From JTS-RE37 sp041743975 (lineage in GTDB: Bacteria > Bacteroidota > Bacteroidia > Flavobacteriales > Flavobacteriaceae): a DNA stretch of 64,000 nt. The position numbers and the translations under genes are program-made. The stretch spans positions 11,353 through 75,352 of the forward strand of contig JBGTLT010000200.1 in the NCBI GenBank assembly GCA_041743975.1, given 5' to 3'. Under the pieces are notes generated by a model. It searched no databases and was not told the origin of the DNA. It saw only the letters and a program-made list of their open reading frames with translations. This document shows, piece after piece, positions 53,501 to 62,668 of this stretch (positions are counted from its first letter, which is position 1; each line of letters begins with the position of its first letter).

Positions 53501-54044
53501 CATGCCGGTTCTCGGCCAGGCTGATCAACCGGGCAATCAGGGCAACATCCTGTTCCCTGAGTGCCGCTGCCAGCTCTTTAGCTTCAGGCAATTTCAATGG
53601 CGGTACCTTGAAATCACTCTGCCGGACCAGGTCGTTGATCATTCCCTGGAGACCCATGGTCCGGCCATCATCAGGGGAATAGATCCGCGTAATCCCATAG
53701 TCGTGCAACTCCTTGATTTCTTTTGGGAGGATAACACCTCCCCCACCCCCGAATATCCTGATATGGTCAGCACCCCGCTCCCGCAGCAGATCATGCATAT
53801 ACATAAAATATTCCATATGCCCACCCTGGTAAGAGGTCATCGCGATCGCGTTAGCATCTTCCTGTATGGCACAATCCACCACTTCCAATACACTCCTGTC
53901 ATGGCCAAGGTGGATGACTTCCACCCCTGTAGCCTGTATAATCCGGCGCATGATATTGATGGCAGCATCGTGGCCGTCAAAAAGGGATGCAGCGGTAACG
54001 ATGCGAATCTTATTTTTAGGGATGTATGGGTTATAATGTTTCAT
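50583..54044 (-). CDS. icmF: IcmF, fused isobutyryl-CoA-type mutase with G-protein chaperone
   Basis: An 1153-aa adenosylcobalamin enzyme. Domain order is IcmF-like: a B12-binding domain at the N-terminus (FDGHDAAINIMRR, axial His25), a MeaB-type GTPase chaperone in the middle (GTGGAGKSSLVDELV near residue 205, then LIVLETSGIGQSD and AINKFDKRGALD), and the acyl-CoA mutase barrel at the C-terminus (KRTEEDPARMFAGEGGPERTN near 615). IcmF rearranges isobutyryl-CoA to butyryl-CoA and some members act on isovaleryl- or pivalyl-CoA; substrate cannot be settled here. The GTPase domain loads and protects the cofactor. The window also holds HMG-CoA lyase, IlvE and an Lrp-type gene, consistent with branched-chain acid metabolism. 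Confidence 0.93.
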   Translation of the reverse strand: MKHYNPYIPKNKIRIVTAASLFDGHDAAINIMRRIIQATGVEVIHLGHDRSVLEVVDCAIQEDANAIAMTSYQGGHMEYFMYMHDLLRERGADHIRIFGGGGGVILPKEIKELHDYGITRIYSPDDGRTMGLQGMINDLVRQSDFKVPPLKLPEAKELAAALREQDVALIARLISLAENRHDEFEKHFSKVASNGKEVPVLGITGTGGAGKSSLVDELVRRFLSDFETKTIALISVDPSKRKTGGALLGDRIRMNAIDNDRVYMRSLATRQSNLALSKHISEAVDVLKAAAFDLIVLETSGIGQSDTEIIEHSDLALYVMTPEFGAATQLEKIDMLDFADLVAINKFDKRGALDALRDVKKQYQRNHGLWETDTDTLPVFGTIASQFNDPGMNRLYKAVMEKLAAKTDNALQSAFQAGNEQDEKIFIIPPARIRYLSEISESNRAYDARVAIQAAVAQKLYGIYQTILSVMGIDTDRARELPFLSEQGLDENSLNGSMDAGIDTVFIRLLCGEFNRVKLNLDPYFWQIIYSWKAKIQCYRDPLYKFKVRGREISIETHSESLSHIKIPKVVLPGYTAWGDLLEWNLQENVPGEFPYTAGLYPFKRTEEDPARMFAGEGGPERTNRRFHYVSLDTPAKRLSTAFDSVTLYGNDPGLRPDIYGKIGNAGVSICCLDDAKKLYSGFDLSDVLTSVSMTINGPAPMLLGFFMNAAIDQNCEKYIKEKGLETEVGRRIEELFRKSGTERPQYHGKLPEGHTGLGLMLLGVTGEEVLPGEVYEEIKKDTLHKIRGTVQADILKEDQAQNTCIFSTEFALRIMGDVQEYFINHGIRNFYSVSISGYHIAEAGANPISQLAFTLSNGFTYVEYYLSRGMDINKFAPNLSFFFSNGIDPEYAVIGRVARRIWAKAMKEKYGADPRAQMLKYHIQTSGRSLHAQEIDFNDIRTTLQALYAIYDNCNSLHTNAYDEAITTPTEESVRRAMAIQLIINKELGLSKNENPLQGSFIIEELTLLVEEAVLAEFDRITERGGVLGAMETMYQRSKIQEESLYYETLKHSGDYPIIGVNTFLSSKGSPTILPDEVIRATEEEKQTQIKTLAQLQKKNREQCRIQLKGLQEAAVHNENLFHHLMEATKVCSLGQITRALFDVGGQYRRNM

Positions 54045-54160
54045 TGATACTGAATAGTCGATTAAGACGATGCAATTTACGGGAAATGCAATATTTTTCC
54101 GATAATAATCAGAATTTTATAATAATCCGATGTACAGGTACCCCGGCTTAGTGAATATGT

Positions 54161-54168
54161 TAATTTTG
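54161..54168 (+). promoter_or_regulatory. purU -7 box
   Basis: TAATTTTG is a full TAnnTTTG match 19 nt before the TTG start at 54188, supporting that unusual start with a short leader. Confidence 0.45.
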
Positions 54169-54187
54169 CAGCATCAAATACATTCCT

Positions 54188-55039
54188 TTGAAAACGACCA
54201 TTCTAATACTTTGTGAAGACAGATCAGGGATTATCAGCGCTGTCACGGGGTTTATTCATAACCGGGGCGGCAATATTGTCTACCTGGACCAACACGTTGA
54301 TAAGGAGGCCGGTATATTTTTCATGCGGCTGGAGTGCGAATTTGCAGATGGGCAGTCTGTACATGAGGAATTTGAGGAGGTTTTCAGGAATCAACTAGCC
54401 ATTCCCTATAAAATGAAATTCAGTATCCATCCCGGTGATGAGAAGCCGAGGATGGCCTTATTTGTATCCAGATATAACCACTGCCTTTACGATTTGCTGA
54501 GCAGGTTCCATTCCGGGGAGCTGCATGTCACCATCCCTTTTATACTCAGCAACCATAACGACCTTGAATATATATCGGATCAATTCAATATCCCCTTTTA
54601 CCATATCCCCATTGACCCTGACAACAAGGTGGAATCGGAAAAAAGACAATTGCAGCTCCTCGAAGAATACCAAGTGGACTGTATTGTCCTGGCGCGTTAT
54701 ATGCAGATCATATCCCCGTGCATTATTGAACGATACCCCAATAAGATAATCAACATCCATCACTCGTTTCTGCCCGCATTTGCGGGGGCTAAACCGTATC
54801 ATGCCGCATTCAAAAGGGGGGTCAAGATCATCGGTGCTACCAGCCATTATGTGACGCCGGAACTGGATGAAGGGCCCATCATAGACCAGGGTGTTACCAC
54901 TGTGTCCCATACCCATACCGTAAAGGATCTGATAGCGAAGGGCCGGGATCTGGAAAAGATTGTGCTTGCCAGGGCAGTACAATTGCACCTGAACCGCAAA
55001 ACAATGGTTTATAACAACAAAACCGTTATTTTTTCATAG
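54188..55039 (+). CDS. purU: Formyltetrahydrofolate deformylase
   Basis: Hydrolyses 10-formyl-THF to formate and THF, balancing the one-carbon pool. An N-terminal ACT domain (LILCEDRSGIISAVTGFIHN) senses glycine or methionine in relatives; the catalytic formyl-transferase-type domain follows with NIHHSFLPAFAGAKPYH near residue 190 and TPELDEGPIIDQ near 222. The length, 283 aa, is normal. The start is a TTG (TTGAAAACGACC); it gives the canonical MKTTILIL opening, while no upstream ATG fits. Confidence 0.92.
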   Translation: MKTTILILCEDRSGIISAVTGFIHNRGGNIVYLDQHVDKEAGIFFMRLECEFADGQSVHEEFEEVFRNQLAIPYKMKFSIHPGDEKPRMALFVSRYNHCLYDLLSRFHSGELHVTIPFILSNHNDLEYISDQFNIPFYHIPIDPDNKVESEKRQLQLLEEYQVDCIVLARYMQIISPCIIERYPNKIINIHHSFLPAFAGAKPYHAAFKRGVKIIGATSHYVTPELDEGPIIDQGVTTVSHTHTVKDLIAKGRDLEKIVLARAVQLHLNRKTMVYNNKTVIFS

Positions 55040-55112
55040 CAGCAGTAAGGGCATGGCATTATTGTTGCCCATAACCCTATTGAAGTTGCATAGAAACCTT
55101 AAATAAACCGAT

Positions 55113-55817
55113 ATGTTACGAAAACTAATACTGTGCCTGGCCATCACCCAGGTTGCCGGCTGCGCAGAACTTCAGCAGGTGGTGAACCAATTGCCGGGCG
55201 GAACGGGCATTACCGATGAAGAAATAGCCGGCGGGTTACGGGAAGCTTTGAATATGGGTATTGAAAAACAGGTTACAAAGCTAACGAAGGAAGATGGTTT
55301 TTATAAGAATGACCTGGTAAAGATCCTCCTCCCGGCAGAGCTGCTGAAAGTAGACAGAACCCTGCGTGATATCGGCCTGGGCAATCTGGCAGACGAGGGC
55401 CTGAGGATTTTAAACAGGGCAGCCGAAGATGCAGTTGGTGAGGCCACCCCGATCTTTGTTGCTGCTGTGAAAGGAATTACGTTCAATGATGCCAGGAATA
55501 TTTTATTGGGAGAAGACAATGCAGCTACCTTGTATTTGACCAGGACTACCGAAAAACCGCTTTATGACAAGTTCAATCCCGTGATCCAAAGGTCATTTGA
55601 AAAAGTTGGTGCAGACCGTGTCTGGAGCAACCTGATCAACCGCTATAATAATTTGCCGCTTACAACAGATGTGAATCCTGATTTAACCGACTATGTTACC
55701 CTGCAGGCCCTGAACGGTGTCTATACAATGATCGCTGTTGAAGAAAAGGAGATACGGGAAAAAGTGGGTTCCAGGACTTCAGCCTTGCTGCGGAAGGTAT
55801 TCTCATTGCAGGATTGA
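55113..55817 (+). CDS. DUF4197 lipoprotein
   Basis: A 234-aa lipoprotein (lipobox VAGC, Cys17) with the DUF4197 domain: EEIAGGLREALNMGIEKQVTKL, GFYKNDLVKILLP, the ATLYLTRTTEKPLYDKFNPVI motif and YVTLQALNGVYTMIAVEEKEIRE at the end. Family function unknown; it is widespread in Bacteroidetes and proteobacteria. Monocistronic, 73 bp after purU. Confidence 0.9.
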   Translation: MLRKLILCLAITQVAGCAELQQVVNQLPGGTGITDEEIAGGLREALNMGIEKQVTKLTKEDGFYKNDLVKILLPAELLKVDRTLRDIGLGNLADEGLRILNRAAEDAVGEATPIFVAAVKGITFNDARNILLGEDNAATLYLTRTTEKPLYDKFNPVIQRSFEKVGADRVWSNLINRYNNLPLTTDVNPDLTDYVTLQALNGVYTMIAVEEKEIREKVGSRTSALLRKVFSLQD

Positions 55818-56025
55818 TCGCCGGTGGGCCCGTAGGGAAATACATGCCCCATTGTCAAAATAGTACCGAAATAAGTTTCAATTTTTGAAGTCAAATAGTC
55901 TTCCTGCCGATTGTTGGAAAGGGTAAATTATTATCGGGAATTACCATTTTTAAGATTTTTTTAAGATTCGTGATTTATTTAATGGCTAACTTCAGCATAG
56001 CTAATTCATCAATCAAAAATCAATC

Positions 56026-57549
56026 ATGGGACGGACAAGTCTGGTTCTGCTATTTCTGTTAACCAGCTGTTTGTGTTATCCTAATCATTCTATCCGTATA
56101 ACAAACAGTATGGCACAGCCTTACCCGCTGGCTGTTCAAACTTACCTTGATAAGGCGGAGGTCCTGTTTCAAAAAGGCCATTATTATAGTGCCATGGAGG
56201 CCTACGGCGCTGCCTTGGGTACTACTGATTCGGACAGTGCCTATATATACAGGAAACTGGCGCTGTGTGCCGCTGCTTTGGGAAAATCCTCGGAGGCTGC
56301 CTCCCATCTGGAAGCCTCTTTACAGAGGGATTTCGATATATCTTTCCTGTTGAATGAGGGCCTGGATGTCATTCGGAATTCAAAGGAATTTCAAAAAGTT
56401 GTTGATACCTATACCCCTAAGCACAAATATTGGTCCTTTGGCTACCTCTATGTTTCCCTTATCGGATTCTATATCGCTTTTATTATTAACTTTAACAGGA
56501 AGATCGATAGGATAGCCAGGCTTCTGATAAGTTCCTTTGTTTTTATGCACTCCTTTTTTATCCTGCATATTTGGCTGACACTGACAAACTATCAATTTGA
56601 ATTTCCGCATTCCTATTTGATGTCCACCTGTTTTTCCTTCCTGTATGGGCCTTTGCTTTACTTTTACTTCAAGCGGATTACCCAACAATATCAATTCAAA
56701 TGGCAGGACCTGGCACACCTTATTCCTTCACTGGTCTTCCTTATATATATCATCCCTATCTACGCCTTACCCGCTTCTGAAAAACTGGAATTGATGTTCA
56801 ATAGGCTAAGTTCAGGATTGAATCCTTCAGATTCAGCGTTTATTTCCCTTATAGTAAGTTTAAAACTGGCATCCCTGATAGTTTATGCCATTTTCATCTA
56901 CAAATTATACCAACATAGCCGGGTAAAAGATGAACTCAGTCATCAGAACAGAGTGTGGCAAAAGTATATTATTGGCATTCATTTGTGCTATATTGGCTGT
57001 TACTCCATTTATGGTTTTCTGATCAGCAATGATATCAATTTCGGGGTTCTCTATCATTTACAGGTAATCTGCATGGCCTTAATGGTCCTTTATATCGGGT
57101 ATTCCGCTAATGTGCAGCCCCACCTGTTCAGCGGTATTTTTTCTGATGACAATCAGAATTTTTTCAAGTATAAGAATTCGGGGCTCACCGATAGTTTATC
57201 CGAGGAGTTAAAGGAGAGCCTGATCCGGCTTTTTGACCAGGAAAAAATATATAAGGAAAGCGATATCAGTCTTGACATGCTCGCGTTGAAGATGAATACA
57301 ACCCGCCATAATGCCTCCCAGGTCATCAACGAGCATTTTAACCTTGGTTTTCATGAGCTTATCAATCAGTACAGGATACGGGAAGCCAGGTATATCCTGG
57401 ATACGGATTCTCAAAAGAATCTCAATATCATTGATATAGCCTATGAAGTTGGCTACAACAACAAGGTTACCTTTAACAAGGCATTCAAAAAAAACACCCG
57501 GCTAACACCGAGTGAATATCAGAAAGCGTACGTTCATACGGATGCGTAA
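56026..57549 (+). CDS. Membrane-anchored AraC-type regulator with TPR-like N-terminus
   Basis: A 507-aa regulator for the adjacent SusCD locus. An N-terminal signal-like segment and a TPR-like region (AVQTYLDKAEVLFQKGHYY, YIYRKLALCAAALGKSSEAA, residues 35-105) face the periplasm; about seven membrane helices follow (residues 135-370); the C-terminal 110 residues form an AraC-type DNA-binding domain with two helix-turn-helices (DMLALKMNTTRHNASQVIN and IDIAYEVGYNNKVTFNKAF). Direct repeats 8-32 bp downstream of its stop are likely its target. It would connect extracellular sensing to susC transcription. Confidence 0.85.
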   Translation: MGRTSLVLLFLLTSCLCYPNHSIRITNSMAQPYPLAVQTYLDKAEVLFQKGHYYSAMEAYGAALGTTDSDSAYIYRKLALCAAALGKSSEAASHLEASLQRDFDISFLLNEGLDVIRNSKEFQKVVDTYTPKHKYWSFGYLYVSLIGFYIAFIINFNRKIDRIARLLISSFVFMHSFFILHIWLTLTNYQFEFPHSYLMSTCFSFLYGPLLYFYFKRITQQYQFKWQDLAHLIPSLVFLIYIIPIYALPASEKLELMFNRLSSGLNPSDSAFISLIVSLKLASLIVYAIFIYKLYQHSRVKDELSHQNRVWQKYIIGIHLCYIGCYSIYGFLISNDINFGVLYHLQVICMALMVLYIGYSANVQPHLFSGIFSDDNQNFFKYKNSGLTDSLSEELKESLIRLFDQEKIYKESDISLDMLALKMNTTRHNASQVINEHFNLGFHELINQYRIREARYILDTDSQKNLNIIDIAYEVGYNNKVTFNKAFKKNTRLTPSEYQKAYVHTDA

Positions 57550-57556
57550 AACAAGC

Positions 57557-57626
57557 GTAAACTTTCATCGGTAAAGTAAACGTTTATAAGGCTTTCCTAC
57601 AATTCTTACCATAGCCTGTTACTTTG
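57557..57626 (+). promoter_or_regulatory. susC operator (19-bp direct repeat) and promoter
   Basis: GTAAAC occurs at 57557-57562 and 57576-57581, a 19-bp period. TTTCCT (57593-57598) and the -7-like TTACTTTG (57619-57626, one mismatch to TAnnTTTG) follow. All four landmarks recur at exactly the same offsets at 63736-63805. Probable binding site of the upstream AraC-type regulator. Confidence 0.65.
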
Positions 57627-57644
57627 ATTCCATAACTAGCTAAT

Positions 57645-57753
57645 GTAAATAATGCAGCTCTGAAAACAACTTCTGAAGCAGACACAATTTCAGTCTCATT
57701 TTTTTTGGTTTATCATTGAATTAGTCATCAATAATTTCAGGGCTGCTATTTAC
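57645..57753 (+). ncRNA. Structured susC leader (long stem-loop)
   Basis: The 5' untranslated leader can fold into a closing helix: GTAAATA, a two-base bulge and GCAGCTCTGAAA pair with TTTCAGGGCTGC and TATTTAC (57735-57753), around a 69-base loop. It ends 23 nt before the susC ATG. A second copy with a base-pair-preserving change lies at 63828-63931, which supports a functional cis-acting RNA. Class unknown. Confidence 0.55.
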
Positions 57754-57776
57754 ATCCTGACACAAACGGTAATACT

Positions 57777-60700
57777 ATGAAAAAAAAATGCATATGGCTG
57801 TGCACGCTCTGTTTCCTTGGAATCTCAGTCGCATTCTCGCAGCAGGAAAAAACGATATCCGGCCTCGTCACGGATCAGGATAATATCCCCTTGCCAGGAG
57901 TTAATATCCTGGTTAAGGGCACTACTACCGGTACACAATCCGATTTTGATGGGAATTACCTCATCAATGCTAGTGAAGGCGATGTACTTGTATATTCCTA
58001 TCTGGGCCAGAAAACCACGGAAAGGACCGTAAGTGCTTCCAATACCATTAATGTACAGTTGGAGCTGGACACCGAGGAATTACAGGAAGTAGTGGTGACC
58101 GCTTTTGGAATAGAACGGAATTCGCGCGACCTGGGGTACGCGGTCAGCAAGGTGGAATCAGAAGAATTAACGGAAAATTCCGAACCCGATCTGATCCGGT
58201 CACTGGCTGGGAAGGTTCCGGGTGTTAATGTCAATTTCTCCACGGGGGTGGCCGGGGCTTCCAACCAGATCAATATTCGTGGGGCCACTACCATAGGTTC
58301 CTCCTCACAGCCCCTCATCATTGTGGATGGTATAGCCTATGATAATTCACAGATTACTACATCAAGCCAGACCACTGGCGGTGGCGGATATGGGTCCGGC
58401 CTATCCTCTCTGGATCCCAACGATATTGCCTCGGTCAATATCCTTAAAAGTACAGCAGCAGCAGCACTATACGGCTCCCGGGCAGCTGATGGTGTGATTG
58501 TTATCACTACCAAGTCGGGCGCCGGGGCCAGTACGGCGGAAAAAGTGAATATAAATGTGAGTTCGGGTACCTATTTTGAGAGCATTGCTAACCTGCCTGA
58601 ATATCAGAACAAGTATGGGGCGGGGGTCAATTACGGCTACGTAAATGCCAATGGTTCCTGGGGGCCCAGTTTTGATTCCCTTTCTACCATCCCTACCTGG
58701 CCCAATATGTTGGCTGCCTTTCCTGATTTGTTTGGCCCTACCATCCCCTATGTAGCACAACCTAATAACGTAGAGAACCTTTTTAAAACAGGGACGGTCT
58801 TTGATAATTCTATAAGCCTGGCCTATGGCGGGGAAGTGGGAAGTTTCAACATCACCATCTCTGATCTCAATCAGGAAGGCTATATCCCCTATAATACCTT
58901 CGACCGTACATCTGTTTCCATGGGGGGAAACTACAAACTGGATAATGGTATAACCATCGGGGGGACCATGAGCTTTTCGGATACCAAACAAATTGGCGGG
59001 TTCTTCGGAGAAAACCAGTTCGCAGGCTCAGCATCTTCCTTTGCCAGGACATTGTGGATGGCGCGGGACTGGGATACAAGCCTTCCCTTTGAAAATCCGG
59101 TAACGGGGGCTTCCGTGACCCACAACAATGGTTGGGACCACCCATTGTGGTCCTGGAAGCACGACCAGATCATAACCAATACAGACCGTACGGTGGCCAA
59201 TGTAAACGTTGGGTACGAATTTGATGAGCACATTTCCACATCCCTGAGGGTGGGTATCAACCGCTTTGGATTGGATAGGAAGGAGATCCGCGATATTGGA
59301 TCCAGGGCCAATAATGGACTGGGAGGAGTGACCACGGACAAATTTACAAATGAAGACATTGAGTCCACCTTCCTGGTGAACTTTGATTATGATATTACAG
59401 AGGATATCGGCTTTACAGCGATCGTGGGAAATAACGTACTTCAAAATACGTCCAACCGTTCTGCGATCATTGCCAACACCTTTATCTCGCCTGGTATTTT
59501 CACAGTAGAGAACAACTTGAACGTCACCCTTTTAAATCCTACTCCAACCAATGGTATAGGGAGTGCCCGGAAAAGAAACGTCGGGGTCTTTGGGGAAGTC
59601 GGTCTTTCCTTTAAGGAATTCTTTTTCCTTAATGCAACAGGGCGAAACGACTGGAGTTCCTCCCTGCCAAAAGGCAATAACTCCTATTTTTATCCGTCGG
59701 TATCCGGCTCCTTCATATTTACAGATGCCTTTGATATAGGAGGGGATATCCTTACATTCGGCAAGTTACGGGCCGGTTATGCCTCTGTTGGCCGGGATGC
59801 CCAGCCCGAATTCCTCAACAGGACATTTGCCGTTGGCAATGCCTTCTCCGGTGCCCCTGTGATTGCGAACAGGTCTGCCCTGGGGGATACCCAGCTGACA
59901 CCGGAATTTACGGATGAAATTGAAGCGGGGATCGACCTTGAACTTTTTACCAGGCGCATCATCCTTGATCTTAGCTGGTATAGAAAAACCACCACAGACC
60001 TCATTTCACCTGTAAGCGTACCCTCAACAAGCGGATTTTCAACATTCAACACCAACATTGGCGAAATCCAGAATGAAGGGGTGGAAATTGGGCTTACACT
60101 CGTACCATTTCAGTCGGAAAATTTTAAATGGACCGCCTTTACGACATTTACCAAAAACACCAATGAGGTCACCGAATTGGTGGAAGGGCTGGAACGAATA
60201 CAGCTTGATGCAAACCAAGTAGCCCATGCGATAGTAGGGGAACCGTTCGGGGTATTCTTCGGATCCCGTTTCGCCCGGGATGACAATGGGAATTACCTGA
60301 TCAACCAGGCGGGCGGTGGAATCGTTCAGGACCTGGAGAATGGGGTCATCGGGGATCCGAACCCGGATTTCAGAATGGGGTTTATCAATACATTTACCTA
60401 CAAAAACCTTTCCCTGCGGGCCCAGTTTGACTGGAAGGAAGGGGGGGATATCCATTCCTCCAGCATACAGGCCCTCCTGGGACGTGGGGTGACCCGAGAC
60501 ACGGAGGACAGGGAACGAACCTTTATCATTCCCGGATTTTATGGGGACAATACCGGAAACCCAATCGAGGATGCTAATGGCAACCAAATACCCAATACCA
60601 CCCAGATTGATATGAATGAACTGTATTTCTCACCGGCCGGTGGTAATACCTTTGGTATTAATACAGTGAATGAAGGAGAAATTTATGATGGAACAGTATA

Positions 60701-60944
60701 CCGAATAAGAGAATTGAGTTTATCCTACGACCTCCCTTCCAAATGGCTTGATAAAACCCCCTTCGGGCAGGTGAGCTTCAGCATACAGGGGAATAACCTG
60801 TGGTACTTCGCACCCAATGTCCCCAGGTATACCAATTTTGATCCGGAGGTCACCAGTTTTGGTTCCACCAGGTTGCAGGGGATTGAAGTTTCTGCGGCAC
60901 CTACTTCAAAACGGTACGGGTTTAAACTTAATCTAACTTTCTAA
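57777..60944 (+). CDS. SusC/RagA-family TonB-linked outer-membrane protein
   Basis: A 1055-aa outer-membrane importer barrel working with its SusD partner. Signal peptide (LCTLCFLGISVAFSQ), then a carboxypeptidase-D-like regulatory domain (ISGLVTDQDNIPLPGVNILV, YLINASEGDVLVYSYLG, residues 28-105), a TonB-box-like LQEVVVTAFG near 110, and a plug with SLAGKVPGVNVN, INIRGATTIG, PLIIVDG and AALYGSRAADGVIVITTKSG. The large barrel ends with KLNLTF, an aromatic C-terminus. Zero-gap with susD. Ligand unknown; no glycoside hydrolase is nearby. Confidence 0.93.
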   Translation: MKKKCIWLCTLCFLGISVAFSQQEKTISGLVTDQDNIPLPGVNILVKGTTTGTQSDFDGNYLINASEGDVLVYSYLGQKTTERTVSASNTINVQLELDTEELQEVVVTAFGIERNSRDLGYAVSKVESEELTENSEPDLIRSLAGKVPGVNVNFSTGVAGASNQINIRGATTIGSSSQPLIIVDGIAYDNSQITTSSQTTGGGGYGSGLSSLDPNDIASVNILKSTAAAALYGSRAADGVIVITTKSGAGASTAEKVNINVSSGTYFESIANLPEYQNKYGAGVNYGYVNANGSWGPSFDSLSTIPTWPNMLAAFPDLFGPTIPYVAQPNNVENLFKTGTVFDNSISLAYGGEVGSFNITISDLNQEGYIPYNTFDRTSVSMGGNYKLDNGITIGGTMSFSDTKQIGGFFGENQFAGSASSFARTLWMARDWDTSLPFENPVTGASVTHNNGWDHPLWSWKHDQIITNTDRTVANVNVGYEFDEHISTSLRVGINRFGLDRKEIRDIGSRANNGLGGVTTDKFTNEDIESTFLVNFDYDITEDIGFTAIVGNNVLQNTSNRSAIIANTFISPGIFTVENNLNVTLLNPTPTNGIGSARKRNVGVFGEVGLSFKEFFFLNATGRNDWSSSLPKGNNSYFYPSVSGSFIFTDAFDIGGDILTFGKLRAGYASVGRDAQPEFLNRTFAVGNAFSGAPVIANRSALGDTQLTPEFTDEIEAGIDLELFTRRIILDLSWYRKTTTDLISPVSVPSTSGFSTFNTNIGEIQNEGVEIGLTLVPFQSENFKWTAFTTFTKNTNEVTELVEGLERIQLDANQVAHAIVGEPFGVFFGSRFARDDNGNYLINQAGGGIVQDLENGVIGDPNPDFRMGFINTFTYKNLSLRAQFDWKEGGDIHSSSIQALLGRGVTRDTEDRERTFIIPGFYGDNTGNPIEDANGNQIPNTTQIDMNELYFSPAGGNTFGINTVNEGEIYDGTVYRIRELSLSYDLPSKWLDKTPFGQVSFSIQGNNLWYFAPNVPRYTNFDPEVTSFGSTRLQGIEVSAAPTSKRYGFKLNLTF

Positions 60945-62657
60945 ATGAAAAATAGCATGAAAAATAGAAGATATAGACACTACCTGAAGTTCTGTGTGGT
61001 CTGGTTATTCCTGACTGTTCCCTTTATGGGATGTGAAAAATACCTGGATGTGGATACCGATACGGACAGCCCCACTGTCGCACCCCTGGGCCAGCTGCTG
61101 ACCAATATTGAGGTCACTGTCAGCCTTACAACCGACTTCCGCCTGTGGAGCGGGGATATATTGCAGGTATATACTCATCAGTTTACGGCTCGGGAAGAAC
61201 AGGACCAGTATGGCGCCAAAGCTGACAATATAAACGTCAACAACGACTGGGACAATATCTATTTAACGCTAACCGACATAAAAACCCTTACCGATCAGGC
61301 GACCGAAAGCGGTGATATGGTGTATGTGGGGATAGCAGAAATTTTAAAAGCCTACCTGATGTCAGTGGCGGTAGACCTGTGGGGTGATGTTCCCTATTCC
61401 GAAGCAGCCTCACTTGAAGATGGGATCGTAAGCCCGACTTTCGATGAGCAGCAGGCCATTTACCAGGAGGTGCTGGATCTTCTGGAAAGCGGGAAAGCGA
61501 ATGTAGCCAGTGGCCAGGGATTATTATTTCCTTCTTCGGATGACCTGTATTATGGCGGATCCACAACCCAGTGGGTGAAATTCGCTAATACCTTTACCCT
61601 GAAATTATACAATCAGATCCGCTTATCCTCGCTTTTCAGTCAGTCCGATTTAAATGCACTGGTAGCGGAGAATAATTTCTTTACCTCCATTGCCGATGAT
61701 TTCCAATTCAATCATACCATAGCACAGGCACCTTCCGATGAGCGGAACCAGCTCTTTCAGGATGCCTATGGCGGGGCCCAGGTCACAAAATATATCAGCC
61801 CCTGGTTCTATGAGATCCTTATGGGGATGAACCCGGATATCCATACCGGGAACAGGGATCCAAGGATTCCTTATTACTGGGCCAACCAATTGGTGCCAGG
61901 GCAATTCCCAAGGGACCAGGGAGATGCTACAACGGGAGATCCCAATGCGGATTATTGGGATGCATCCACCGGTTTTTTTTCGATTCGTTTTGGGAGCATT
62001 GGACCGGACAGGGACCATGCGGTACAGTCGGATGCCACATTTCCGGGAATATTTCCATGTGGCGGCAGGTATGATGACGGGCAGGGGTTTGCCAGGACCA
62101 TTGCAAGTGGAACCGGTGTCGCCCCCAGGCGGATGCTTACCTATGACGAATTCCTCTATATCCAGGCTGAACTTATGCAGGCTGGCCTGATAAGCGGGGA
62201 TGCAGGGGCCAAACTACGGCAGGCCATGGAAGCCAGTTTTGCCAAGGTTGACCAGGTGGTTGCCGGGACTGGCACCTCCCAGGAGGTACCCATACTCAGC
62301 GGTTCTGCAGAAGTAATTGATTTTATGGATTCCTTAGATGCGGAATTTGCAGCCGCAAGCGCGGAAAAGCAACTGGAAATAATCATGACCCAAAAATGGG
62401 TTGCAACCTATGCAGATCCCATGGACCAGTATTCGGATTACCGGAGGACGGGCTATCCAATTCTGGCCGATCCCAATGGCCCCTCCCCTGAATACCAACT
62501 CAACAATATGGATGGGTGGCCCCTTATGGATAACCTGACGGTCTTAAACAATGACTATCAATTCTCCTTTTTCTGGCCGCAGCCCGAACTGAACCTGAAT
62601 GAAAATGCGCCGCCGCAAAAAGACCCTACCACGTATAAAATATTCTGGGACAACTAA
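60945..62657 (+). CDS. SusD/RagB-family surface lipoprotein
   Basis: A 570-aa outer-membrane lipoprotein that forms the lid of the SusCD importer. Signal and lipobox end FMGC (Cys near residue 28), followed by a EKYLDVDTDTDSPTVAP stretch. The family's helical TPR-like framework is visible: ILKAYLMSVAVDLWGDVPYSEA near residue 140, KFANTFTLKLYNQIRLS near 215, FLYIQAELMQAGLISGDA near 400 and WVATYADPMDQYSDYRRTGYP near 490. The ATG begins immediately after the susC stop; an ATG four codons later is possible. Confidence 0.9.
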   Translation: MKNSMKNRRYRHYLKFCVVWLFLTVPFMGCEKYLDVDTDTDSPTVAPLGQLLTNIEVTVSLTTDFRLWSGDILQVYTHQFTAREEQDQYGAKADNINVNNDWDNIYLTLTDIKTLTDQATESGDMVYVGIAEILKAYLMSVAVDLWGDVPYSEAASLEDGIVSPTFDEQQAIYQEVLDLLESGKANVASGQGLLFPSSDDLYYGGSTTQWVKFANTFTLKLYNQIRLSSLFSQSDLNALVAENNFFTSIADDFQFNHTIAQAPSDERNQLFQDAYGGAQVTKYISPWFYEILMGMNPDIHTGNRDPRIPYYWANQLVPGQFPRDQGDATTGDPNADYWDASTGFFSIRFGSIGPDRDHAVQSDATFPGIFPCGGRYDDGQGFARTIASGTGVAPRRMLTYDEFLYIQAELMQAGLISGDAGAKLRQAMEASFAKVDQVVAGTGTSQEVPILSGSAEVIDFMDSLDAEFAAASAEKQLEIIMTQKWVATYADPMDQYSDYRRTGYPILADPNGPSPEYQLNNMDGWPLMDNLTVLNNDYQFSFFWPQPELNLNENAPPQKDPTTYKIFWDN

Positions 62658-62668
62658 AAAAGAAAATT

